Assembly: GCA_027459785.1 (NCBI GenBank)
Contig: DAIDGU010000084.1
Coordinates: forward strand, 62,001 to 126,000
Source of the DNA: Ktedonobacteria bacterium
Lineage (GTDB): Bacteria > Chloroflexota > Ktedonobacteria > Ktedonobacterales > JACDGC01
Reading direction: 5' to 3'
DNA: 64,000 nt
Shown here one piece after another: positions 52,408 to 60,179 of this stretch. A model generated the notes under the pieces. It was not told the origin of the DNA and did no database searches. It saw only the letters and a list, made by a program, of their open reading frames with translations. The translations under genes were made by a program, and so were the position numbers. Position 1 is the stretch's first letter, and each line of letters opens with the position of its first letter.

Positions 52408-52662
52408 ATGGAAGTTACAACGCAGGCGATGCGTGAGATCGCGCGTTTCTTCGTGAGCCAGCCATCGCCTGAACAGATCATCGCGTTCCATGCGTCGCCG
52501 GAAGTCACGGCTCACCTGTATGCGTTATTGGCCGCCGAACGCAAGGAGCGCATCACTGATGAGGAGCGGCGCGAACTCGATAGCTATGAGACGATTGAGC
52601 ATATCATTATATGCATGAAAGCGGAAGCATGCCGGCGCTTGCGCCAAGACAGCGATAGTTAA
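52408..52662 (+). CDS. small protein, function unknown
   Basis: An 84-residue protein with GGAGG before the ATG. Sequence MEVTTQAMREIARFFVSQPS followed by helical segments with AAERKERITDEERRELDSYE. The pattern of an acidic, helical small protein ahead of a larger one resembles prokaryotic regulatory partners; a similar protein family often accompanies toxin-like genes, but no partner domain is recognised. Confidence 0.5.
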   Translation: MEVTTQAMREIARFFVSQPSPEQIIAFHASPEVTAHLYALLAAERKERITDEERRELDSYETIEHIIICMKAEACRRLRQDSDS

Positions 52663-52674
52663 GGGTGAGGCGAG

Positions 52675-53988
52675 ATGGATGAGCAGAGCGCGCCCGCGCA
52701 CCCGGCGTTGAACGACCGCGCGGGGTGGCGCGCGTATTGGGACGCGCAGGGGCAGCCGTGGCGCACGGAGCCGGAGATCGGGCCGAAGCGCCAGGCGGTG
52801 TTGGCGGAACGGCGGGATCAGGCGATCCAGGCGGGTGACACGGTGGGGGCGGCGACGAGCGCGCCCTTCATGGGGGTGAAGCTGGACCGCGCGGACGTGG
52901 AATGGTTGCTGGCGACGCACGAGAGCCGGGGGATACGCGGGCCGGTGGAGGCGGACGATCCGGCGCAACGGCTGCGCGAAGGACCGAACCTACAGAGTGC
53001 GGATCTGCGTCAGGCGAAACTAACCGGTTTGCCGCTTGCGCGGGCGAACCTGAGCAGCACCAAGCTGGATCACGCGAATTGCAGCCAGGCGCACCTGGAA
53101 CGGGCGAGCTTCGTCGGCAGCCAATGCGCGGGGGCCAGTTTTACGAGAGCGTGGCTGATCGATGCCAGCTTCCGGAGCGCGAACCTGCGCGATGCGCTGT
53201 TCACTGAGGCCCACCTGGAAAGCGCCAATCTCTATCAGGCGGATTGCGCGAATGCGTCGTTCTATATCGCGCACCTGGACGGCGCGTACCTGGGGCAGGC
53301 GCGCTTGGGCCGGGCGACGCTGCGCCGCGCGTTCTTCGATCCGGCGACCTCATGGAACGACACGATCTTGTGGGATGAGCAGCATGTCGCAGCCAGCCTG
53401 GCGGATGCGCGCTGGAATGGTACGAACCTGGCGACACTGGATTGGACGCAGGTGCGCCAGATTGGCGACGAGCGTGAGGCACACAGCGCCACCGACCACG
53501 ACGGCAAACCCAAGACCAAGCAGAAGTGGCAGGATAACTATCGCCGCGCCGTGCGGGCGAACCGCCAGCTCGCCGTGGCACTACGGGCGCAGGGCATGAA
53601 CGAGGAGGCCGACCGTTTCGCCTATCGCGCCCAGGTGTGCCAGCGGGCGCTGCTGCGCCGCCAGGGTCGCATCGGCGGCTACCTGTGGTCCGGCTTCCTG
53701 GACCTGCTAGCGGGCTATGGCTTCAAGCCGGTGCGGACACTCTTGGTCTATCTCATCGTCATTTTCGGCTACGCGACAGCCTACTATCTCTTCAATGATG
53801 GCGTCATCACGTCGCCGGTGGCGGCGCTGATCTTCAGCATCACGTCGTTCCACGGGCGCGGCTTCTTCCCTGGCGGCCTGGCGCTGGACGCGCCGGTCAC
53901 GATCCTGGCGGCGACGGAAGCCATCGTGGGTCTAGTGATCGAGATCAGCTTCATCGCTACCTTCACGCAACGGTTTTTTGCACGCTGA
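52675..53988 (+). CDS. pentapeptide-repeat protein with ion-channel-like C-terminus
   Basis: A 437-residue membrane protein. Residues about 103-225 carry tandem pentapeptide repeats of the form A(D/N)LxX (SADLRQAKLTGLPLARANLS, ANLRDALFTEAHLESANLYQ), which form a right-handed quadrilateral helix. A charged linker follows, then two membrane helices (LLVYLIVIFGYATAYYLF and AIVGLVIEISFIATFT) framing SITSFHGRGFFPGG, a pore-like segment similar to two-transmembrane channels. The combination suggests a surface-gated or effector channel in the membrane; this is inferred. GGGTGAGG precedes the ATG. It lies 12 bases after the small acidic gene, so the two may be co-expressed. Confidence 0.65.
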   Translation: MDEQSAPAHPALNDRAGWRAYWDAQGQPWRTEPEIGPKRQAVLAERRDQAIQAGDTVGAATSAPFMGVKLDRADVEWLLATHESRGIRGPVEADDPAQRLREGPNLQSADLRQAKLTGLPLARANLSSTKLDHANCSQAHLERASFVGSQCAGASFTRAWLIDASFRSANLRDALFTEAHLESANLYQADCANASFYIAHLDGAYLGQARLGRATLRRAFFDPATSWNDTILWDEQHVAASLADARWNGTNLATLDWTQVRQIGDEREAHSATDHDGKPKTKQKWQDNYRRAVRANRQLAVALRAQGMNEEADRFAYRAQVCQRALLRRQGRIGGYLWSGFLDLLAGYGFKPVRTLLVYLIVIFGYATAYYLFNDGVITSPVAALIFSITSFHGRGFFPGGLALDAPVTILAATEAIVGLVIEISFIATFTQRFFAR

Positions 53989-54064
53989 GCGCCAGCAAAC
54001 AAGAATATTCACTCAATGGAGAGACCGGCGGGCAGACCTGATCCCTTATGGGAGAAGCAGGACT

Positions 54065-54108
54065 GAACGCGAGATAGCGCGGGATCGGCGCGAGATAGCG
54101 CGGGATAC
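54065..54108. repeat. CGCGAGATAGCGCGGGAT repeat
   Basis: GAACGCGAGATAGCGCGGGATCGGCGCGAGATAGCGCGGGAT. Two tandem CGCGAGATAGCGCGGGAT units; a member of the CGCGAA/CGCGAGATG family at the end of the propeller gene. Confidence 0.75.
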
Positions 54109-55191
54109 TTATGGGGCGATGTTGATGATGCTGCCGGTGGGGTTCGTGGGATCGGCGTCGTACCAGACGAGTAGGTGGCTGCCGGCCCAGGAGGCGCTGG
54201 TTGTGGTGGCGGATAGGCGCGGCAGCGTGATGACGCGATTCGCCGCGCGATCCCACACCTGTGCCGGCCCCTGGCCATCCCAGGCCACGAAGCGCGGGCT
54301 GAGCGCGACGAATTGCAGGTTCGCGCCGGTAAAGACGATCTGGTCGTTTGTAGGCATGCTGAGGTCGGGGATGAGGTGGATGGCGTGCAGGTCGCCGGTG
54401 ATGTAGGCCAGGCTCGCGCCAGCCATTGCCAGGGATGAGGCGGCGATGGGGAGGGTGCGCTGCTGGCCGGTCTGGCGATCAGCGAGGGTAAGCGTCGGCA
54501 TGCCATTCGCGCTCTGTTGCCAGGCCAGCCAGGGGGAGCCACAGGCCGGTGCGCCGGCGCTTGTCGCCAGCGTCGTGATCGCGCCGGTGGTGAGATTCGC
54601 CGCGCGCACGACCGCGTTATGCAGATCGGGCGGATTGAGCGGGCCGACCGCCTGGCCCCAGACGAGCGTACCCGCCGCCAGGCACGGCGCGGGCGCGGGA
54701 CCGGCGATGGGCTGCCCGGCGGCATCACGAGTGGCCTGGGCCAACTGAGCAATGTGACCGGATTGACGGTCGTAAGCGAATAGGGTCCAGTCGTCGTTGT
54801 TCGGATCGTCAGCTTCGGACCAGGCGATCCAGCGATCATCGGCGGTCGCGGCAATGATCTGGCTGGTGGGCGTCTGCAACGCAGCGATGGGGATGACACG
54901 ATCTGTAGCAATATCATAGCGCGCGATGAAGGAAGGCTGGGTGGTGGAGGGGAAGTCGCGCGGCTGGATGCCCAGGATAAGATCGTGACCATCCGGGGTG
55001 GCGGCGTTCTCGAAGATCAGCACGTCATTCGGCTGGCGAAGGGTCGCCAGGTGGCGCACAGCTTGGCTGGCCCAGGGAGCGGCGTTCACCGTGGACGCGG
55101 GCGGGAGCGACAGGGTGGCACCGGCATCCGCCGCTAAAGCCAGCAGCACGCTCCCCACAAGCAGGTTGCTGAGCCAACCGCGCCACTTCAC
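54109..55191 (-). CDS. secreted beta-propeller-like protein
   Basis: A 360-residue exported protein. A signal-like helix (LLVGSVLLALAADAGATLSL) lies near the start. The body has repeated blade-like segments (ATADDRWIAWSEADD, LFAYDRQSGHIAQLA, WLAWQQSANGMPTLTLADRQTG, FVAWDGQGPAQVWDRAA, LLVWYDADPT) as in TolB- or kelch-type propellers. The GTG at 55191 overlaps the TGA of the peptidase gene by two bases (GTGA), so the two are translationally coupled. Function is unknown; probably acts with the peptidase. Confidence 0.6.
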   Translation of the reverse strand: MKWRGWLSNLLVGSVLLALAADAGATLSLPPASTVNAAPWASQAVRHLATLRQPNDVLIFENAATPDGHDLILGIQPRDFPSTTQPSFIARYDIATDRVIPIAALQTPTSQIIAATADDRWIAWSEADDPNNDDWTLFAYDRQSGHIAQLAQATRDAAGQPIAGPAPAPCLAAGTLVWGQAVGPLNPPDLHNAVVRAANLTTGAITTLATSAGAPACGSPWLAWQQSANGMPTLTLADRQTGQQRTLPIAASSLAMAGASLAYITGDLHAIHLIPDLSMPTNDQIVFTGANLQFVALSPRFVAWDGQGPAQVWDRAANRVITLPRLSATTTSASWAGSHLLVWYDADPTNPTGSIINIAP

Positions 55192-56195
55192 CAGATGAAC
55201 CCGAACGTGTTCAGCAGCGGATCCATGACGGATTTCGCCGAGACGGCGCTGAAGGCGGGAACGCGATCTGCCCACCACCAAAAACGGGTGTCACCATGCA
55301 CGGAATCGGCATAAATCACCTCTGCGCCATATTGGCTGTAGCCACTGATGGTGATCCAGTGATAGTGGGTCTGGTTGGTGGGGAAACCGACGAGGTGCGG
55401 GCGCGTCGGGGTGGGGTCCATGCGCACACCGCCCAGAAGCGGATGACCGGAGTTGATATCCAGAATCATATCGCGCTCGAAGGTTGCCAGGCTAAAATAC
55501 CCGCCCATGTTCGAGCCGTTGACGGCGATATAGTAGTGGTGGTGATACCAGGCGTTGAGCGTGCGTGGCACCACGCCCGATCCCCAATTCGTGCCGATGT
55601 AGTGATCCGTCTGCAAGTAGCTCCAGCCGGCCAAGACGTGCTGCCCATACGCAGGATAGGGTGCCGCCGTCAATCTTTCGCCGTGGGGACCGACGGTAGC
55701 GTGCAACGCGATCAGCGCCTCTTCCACCGCTGCCGGCCCGCAGTAGTACATGTTGATCTGCGACTCTTGGGGCATCCACAGGCGTGCATACGACTGGGCG
55801 CAGGGGGAAGTGCAGCTTGCGATTGCCGGCGCGGCGAGGGCAGCAGCACCAACCTGGCGCTGCGCGAAGGCGTTCCAATCGTGCTGAAACGCCACCGCAC
55901 TCATCTGCCCCGCCTGCACCTGCGCGTATTCCTGTGCCAGTTGCGTTTTCAGTATCAGTTCCTGGTTATCTGCCGCCGACAGTATGACCGGACCACTCGC
56001 GGCCAAGGCCACATCACCACTATTTGCGTCGTTCGGCGGCGTTGCCGTCAGGGCGGCTGGGGCCGCGTTCGTTTGCGCCGTGGTGGCTGCCGTGGGACGA
56101 TGCAGCGCGAACAGGGCGAGCGCCAATGCTGCCGCCACGACCAGCATGATTGGCGCGACGCGCAGCCATAGCTTTGTGTCAGCAAATAGCTTCAT
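55188..56195 (-). CDS. C39-like cysteine peptidase, secreted
   Basis: A 335-residue protein with a signal anchor (IMLVVAAALALALFALH), an Ala/Thr-rich spacer and a Peptidase_C39_2-like domain. The nucleophile Cys is in YYCGPAAVEEAL, the His is in HYHWITISGYS and the Asp in YADSVHGDT, a complete papain-like triad. A long spacer of Gln-rich helix (EYAQVQAGQMSAVAFQHDWNAFA) precedes it. It would cut peptides outside the cell, often leader or wall peptides. The start follows AAAGAGG. It is followed immediately by the propeller gene. Confidence 0.8.
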   Translation of the reverse strand: MKLFADTKLWLRVAPIMLVVAAALALALFALHRPTAATTAQTNAAPAALTATPPNDANSGDVALAASGPVILSAADNQELILKTQLAQEYAQVQAGQMSAVAFQHDWNAFAQRQVGAAALAAPAIASCTSPCAQSYARLWMPQESQINMYYCGPAAVEEALIALHATVGPHGERLTAAPYPAYGQHVLAGWSYLQTDHYIGTNWGSGVVPRTLNAWYHHHYYIAVNGSNMGGYFSLATFERDMILDINSGHPLLGGVRMDPTPTRPHLVGFPTNQTHYHWITISGYSQYGAEVIYADSVHGDTRFWWWADRVPAFSAVSAKSVMDPLLNTFGFIW

Positions 56196-56315
56196 AACCA
56201 GCCTCTTTTGCGCAAAATCGAGCGGGCAAGCCCATCTGGTACGATTATACCTGCCAGGTAGAAAGGCGTCAAGAGATATGGTTAGATCTTCGATCCAGCG
56301 ACCGAAAAGTGGAGG

Positions 56316-57128
56316 TTACAGATGACGTACATATGACGCTGGGTTGTTGAGGAAATCGCGGGTGAAACGCACATGCTCGATCTCGTCATAGGCAATGGGT
56401 GCCAGGCCGTTTGCGCTCAGGGTATAGATCGTGGATTGGGGGGCGGCCAGCAGGATCGGCGAGTGCGTTGCGATGATGAACTGGGCATCCTGTTCAGCTA
56501 CGCCTTGCTTGATGAGGGCCAATAAGGCGAGTTGGCGCATCGGCGAGAGCGGCGCTTCGGGTTCGTCCAGGATGTAGACGCCGTGTGGCACGAAACGCGC
56601 CTGAAACAGGCGCAGAAAGCTTTCGCCGTGGGAGATCGTATCCAAGCCCGCGCCATAACGCTGCTGCATCGCCGCCACCTCGCGGCCATACGGTAGCTGC
56701 GCCAGTCCTTTTTGGGTGCGGGTCAGCCCTTCGTCGGCCTGGATGCGCCGCACCTCGGCTTGATATTCCTGCAACGTGCGCTGCATACGCTGGGCGTAGC
56801 CAAAGAAATCCTCCGCGCGCAGGAAGAAGCCGCGCTTCGTTTTCTGGTTCCAGATCAGTTTCAGGTGATCGGCCAGGGGGCGCACGGCGTCGAGCGAGGG
56901 ATCGCGTCCCACGTCTTCGGTGCCGACGGTGATGGAGCCGATGGCGACGGCCAGCGCCTCTAACAGCGTCGATTTGCCGGAACCGTTTTCGCCCACCAAT
57001 AATGTGACGGGGGTCGTCAGATCCAGCCGCGTCCCCAGCAGCGCCGCGATGGCCGGCACGGCGAAGGGGAAGCGCGCGGCGCGCTCTGCCGGCGGGGTGC
57101 GCAAGGTGATGGACCGCAGATGGATCAT
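56316..57128 (-). CDS. AAA ATPase of the SMC/RecF-like (OLD-like) group
   Basis: A 270-residue ATPase. Walker A is GENGSGKSTLLEAL, Walker B is YILDEPEAPLSPMRQLAL, and the signature-like SHGESFL and the H-loop ATHSPIL are present. Between them is a short coiled region (RMQRTLQEYQAEVRRIQADEG). Such stand-alone ATPases of the RecF/OLD type act in DNA repair or phage defence, usually with a nuclease partner, but no nuclease gene is adjacent. The start at 57128 follows AAAGAGG. Confidence 0.75.
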   Translation of the reverse strand: MIHLRSITLRTPPAERAARFPFAVPAIAALLGTRLDLTTPVTLLVGENGSGKSTLLEALAVAIGSITVGTEDVGRDPSLDAVRPLADHLKLIWNQKTKRGFFLRAEDFFGYAQRMQRTLQEYQAEVRRIQADEGLTRTQKGLAQLPYGREVAAMQQRYGAGLDTISHGESFLRLFQARFVPHGVYILDEPEAPLSPMRQLALLALIKQGVAEQDAQFIIATHSPILLAAPQSTIYTLSANGLAPIAYDEIEHVRFTRDFLNNPASYVRHL

Positions 57129-57533
57129 CGCAATGCCTCTTTCTGCGCGCTCATGCGCTACTCTCTCGTATAGCCTAGTATAGCGCAAAAATGAACACAC
57201 TATCCGCCAGCCCGCCAGGGGCGCGAGCCATGCCAGCGCCGGCCCACCAGGGGCTGAACCCCCTGGCTCGAAAATGCGAACCCCTAACGGGCTGGATTCT
57301 GGCAGATCCCCACGTGATGCGCAACGAGCTTGTTGAAGAGCTAATCATCAAACTGTAAGCGAAAATCATGCAGACTGGGCAGGGGAGTCCAGAAGATCCA
57401 GCCAAACTGGTGGGAGAGGGCAAACCACGCAGAAGAGAGGAAGAAGTGAGAACCAGTCGGGAAACGAGGCCAGAAAGATGCGCTCGGAGAAGCCAGCTTG
57501 TCCGAGAAAGTCGATCGGCGGGGAAGCGCGAAG
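57129..57533. repeat. gene-free stretch with family B repeat
   Basis: A family B element (ACCAGGGGCTGAACCCCCTGGCTCGAAAATGCGAACCCCTAACGGGCTGG) occupies about 57241-57296. The part from about 57340 is probably the 3' end of the transposase remnant. No intact gene. Confidence 0.55.
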
Positions 57534-58151
57534 TTACGCCGCAGCGAAACCGAGTGAGGTGGCAACGTCTGCTGGGATGCCAAACAGCATGATCGCAACT
57601 TGCCCAGAAGTTTCCGTGCGCGCATTGCGAGCGAGCCGCTTAGTCCACGAGAGGCGCGAGTGCGCACGCTGCGCTCTGGAGAGGATCGCGTCCGTGGTGG
57701 GTGAGAATGCGGAAGAAGGCAGCAGGCGCACGTCGAGGCGTTGGTGCCGCACGAGTTGGATACAGGCACGCCGATGTTCTCTGCGGCGCCAATCTCGCCA
57801 GAGCAGTGGTGCGGGACCGACGCGAAGCGGATGCAACAGCACGCTGACCTGGCGCGGTTTCGAGGTATTGCTGCCCAGCCATTGGCACTGCTCCCACAAA
57901 GCACAGGGACGACAACTGCGGATGCTAGCTCCATACACGATGCGCAGACTCCCATCAGCTTCTCTGCGGTGTTCATGCGGGGTCGGTTTCTGGTCTGCCG
58001 AGCACCGAAACTTTCTATCGGGCTGGAGGGCAAAATCCTGGCCCGCGAAGCGACCGGCCTTCCATGCGGAACCCACTTCTGGGGGAGCATAGCCAGAGGC
58101 AGGAATGGAGGGTGGTAAGAGACGAGTCTGGTCTCTTACCGGCAACGGCAT
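57534..58151 (-). mobile_element. IS1182-like transposase remnant
   Basis: One frame preserves the C-terminal half of a DDE transposase: DQTRLLPPSIPASGYAPPE, then GRFAGQDFALQPDRKFRC, a Cys cluster CRPCALWEQCQW that is typical of IS1182-type enzymes, then VRHQRLDVRLLPS and a terminal SGQVAIMLFGIPADVATSLG. The N-terminal catalytic core with the DDE triad is missing. No terminal inverted repeats or target duplications were identified. The fragment abuts the stop of the SDR gene at 58151, so an insertion or recombination likely removed the rest. Confidence 0.7.
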
Positions 58152-58996
58152 TAAAGCGCACCCGCATCTCTGGCAGCATAATACGAAGGATAGATGGGGC
58201 GGAAGCCCAGTTCATCGCGGATGCGGAGGGTATCGAGGATCAATTCCCACGGATTCTTGAAGGCGGTATCTGCATCACTTGCATCTTCTGACAGGCCATT
58301 CAAGTGCCGCAACTCTGCGAGACTTACGGGTGCGTCATCGGCGACATTGTAGATCTGGCCATCGATCCCAGCGGTAGTAACAGCACGCAGCAATGCCTGC
58401 GAGACATCAGCATGATGCACCATATGCAGCCGTTTTGCTGGATGCCATTGACGTAATAGCGGCAGGGACTCATGCACATGCGGATCTCCTTCTCCATAGA
58501 CAAAACCCAGACGCAGGATACGCACTCCCAACCCTCGTGTGCGATACAGTTCCAACAGCGCCTGTTCAGCCGCAACCTTGCTTTGTGGATACGTGGCTGT
58601 TGGTTGGAGGGGGTCATCTTCGCGACCGGGCCGATGAAGACCTGGACCATAGACGTTGCTCGTGCTGGTGAAGACAAAACGCTCAACCCCTGCGGAAAGG
58701 GAGACGTTCGCTAGAGCCAGAGCACCATCCTCATTGGTCGTCCTGATTCGCTGCTGGTCAGTTCCCCGGAAAAAGGCTGCCAGATGAACGACGATCTGGA
58801 CCCCTGCAACAGCCGAAGCAAGGCTCTCGGGCTGGCTCAGGTCTCCCACGATCACCTCAGCCCCTACCTTTTGGAAAGCCTCAGCCTGTTCCGCTCGGCG
58901 AACGAGAAGACGCACGTTATTTTCACGTTGCAACAGACGAGGCACGAAGTGACTTCCAACCTTCCCAGTTGCACCAGTGACAAGAATGGTTTTCAT
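58151..58996 (-). CDS. NAD(P)-dependent epimerase/dehydratase
   Basis: A 281-residue extended SDR. It begins MKTILVTGATGKVGSHFVPRLL with the GATGKVG nucleotide motif, has an NEDGALALANVSLSAGVERF block, a TSTSNVYGPG motif with the catalytic Ser/Tyr region (YPQSKVAAEQALL contains the Tyr-x-x-x-Lys), and a C-terminal substrate lobe. It would epimerise or reduce a sugar nucleotide or related substrate; the substrate is unknown. The AAGGAG site is best spaced for the ATG at 58996. It is divergent from an MmyB-like regulator, which may control it. Confidence 0.8.
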   Translation of the reverse strand: MKTILVTGATGKVGSHFVPRLLQRENNVRLLVRRAEQAEAFQKVGAEVIVGDLSQPESLASAVAGVQIVVHLAAFFRGTDQQRIRTTNEDGALALANVSLSAGVERFVFTSTSNVYGPGLHRPGREDDPLQPTATYPQSKVAAEQALLELYRTRGLGVRILRLGFVYGEGDPHVHESLPLLRQWHPAKRLHMVHHADVSQALLRAVTTAGIDGQIYNVADDAPVSLAELRHLNGLSEDASDADTAFKNPWELILDTLRIRDELGFRPIYPSYYAARDAGAL

Positions 58997-59078
58997 GATC
59001 ATTTGACTCCTTGTGAATCAAAGCTTTTCTCTCGGCTGTCGCAAGAGAGGGGTTGCCAGGTTTCTTCGCCTGTCTCGC

Positions 59079-59108
59079 TTGACCTGGATACCACATTCTT
59101 AGTATGCT
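59079..59108 (+). promoter_or_regulatory. promoter for the MmyB-like regulator
   Basis: TTGACC (59079) and TATGCT (59103) with an 18-base spacer, 70 bases before the regulator start, in the region shared with the divergent SDR gene. A moderate match. Confidence 0.4.
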
Positions 59109-59178
59109 TGAGAGACATTGAGATAACCAGCCTCTCGTGATCGTATGATTGCGAGTAGTAGGATAAGGAGTGAAACAG

Positions 59179-60003
59179 ATGGAAGAGAAAGAACGCCGAC
59201 AAGCACTTGCGGCCTTCTTGCGCACCCGCCGCGCCCGGCTCTCTCAAGCAGAGGTAGGATTACCAGCACCGAGCCGTCATCGAACGCCAGGGCTGCGGCG
59301 CGAAGACGTGGCGGAATTGGCGCATATCGGGGTTTCGTGGTACACCTTGCTGGAGCAGGGAAAGGACGTTCATCCCTCAAAGCTTGTCCTGGAAAGCCTT
59401 ACACAGGCGCTCCGGCTCACCCATGTAGAGGAGAAGTATCTGTTCTTGCTGGCAGGTCACGCCCTGCCTGTGAAAGCGCCACCAGAGGAAGAAGAGGTCC
59501 CCCCAGAACTACGGCGCGTGGTGGACGTGCTAACGCCTCATCCAGCCTTTGTAATCGGGCGGCGCTGGGACATTCTCTTCAGGAATCGAGCGGCTGATCT
59601 GGTCTTTTGCTTTGATGAGCCCTTTCCCCCGCACTCGCTCAATATGGTCTGGCGCTTCTTTCAGATGCAAGAACACTCGCTCGATCTTGACTGGGAGGTG
59701 CAGGCACGCAATCTGGTGGCCCACTTTCGTGCCGATTACGCTCGCCATCCAGGCGATGCTTCGTTTGAGGAATTACTCCATGATTTGCAGCATATGAGCC
59801 CATTTTTTCAGGAATGGTGGGAGCAACATGATATAGGAGGTTTGCCCAATGGGCCACGACCCATGATGCATCCAGTGCTCGGTCTCCTGGAATTTGACCA
59901 TGTGCAAACTTTTTTTTCTGCCAATCTCCGTGTGCAAATCTATGCAGCTTCCCCTTCAAGCGCTTCGAAGTTAGAACAGGCGTTGTCTGCTTCCTCTTCA
60001 TGA
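59179..60003 (+). CDS. XRE/MmyB-type transcription regulator
   Basis: A 274-residue regulator. The N-terminal HTH has RTPGLRREDVAELAHIGVSWYTLLEQGKD, which matches the MmyB group (the Trp-Tyr and Glu-Gln-Gly pattern). The C-terminal PAS-like ligand domain shows GRRWDILFRNRAADLVF, a family hallmark, and ends in VLGLLEFDHVQTFF. MmyB-type proteins may bind fatty acids and often regulate a divergent SDR gene, exactly the layout here. The ATG at 59179 is 8 bases after AAGGAG; a GTG at 59170 is less likely. Confidence 0.88.
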   Translation: MEEKERRQALAAFLRTRRARLSQAEVGLPAPSRHRTPGLRREDVAELAHIGVSWYTLLEQGKDVHPSKLVLESLTQALRLTHVEEKYLFLLAGHALPVKAPPEEEEVPPELRRVVDVLTPHPAFVIGRRWDILFRNRAADLVFCFDEPFPPHSLNMVWRFFQMQEHSLDLDWEVQARNLVAHFRADYARHPGDASFEELLHDLQHMSPFFQEWWEQHDIGGLPNGPRPMMHPVLGLLEFDHVQTFFSANLRVQIYAASPSSASKLEQALSASSS

Positions 60004-60107
60004 GAGGATCGTAAGCAGCGCCTGTCTCGTTGCGCATCGTGTGGGCAGATCCGATCGCTTCGTGAACATGCTCCGCCACCAGGCGGTTCTATAAGCGATC
60101 CTCCGCT

Positions 60108-60157
60108 TCTATCTCTTCGTTTTTTGTGGCAATTTGTGGCTTTCGTGTTCGATCTTC
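60108..60157. repeat. CACGAA repeat, minus orientation
   Basis: CTTCGTTTTTTGTGGCAATT then TGTGGCTTTCGTGTTCG directly precedes the last phage-like tail gene. It is a single right-arm-type copy without the left arm. Confidence 0.75.
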
Positions 60158-60179
60158 TCCCCAATAGGAGGCAATCTCT

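Noticed and set aside
54009-54992. A 327-codon minus-strand frame
   Set aside because: It overlaps the propeller gene in another frame and is Pro/Ser/Arg-rich low-complexity sequence.
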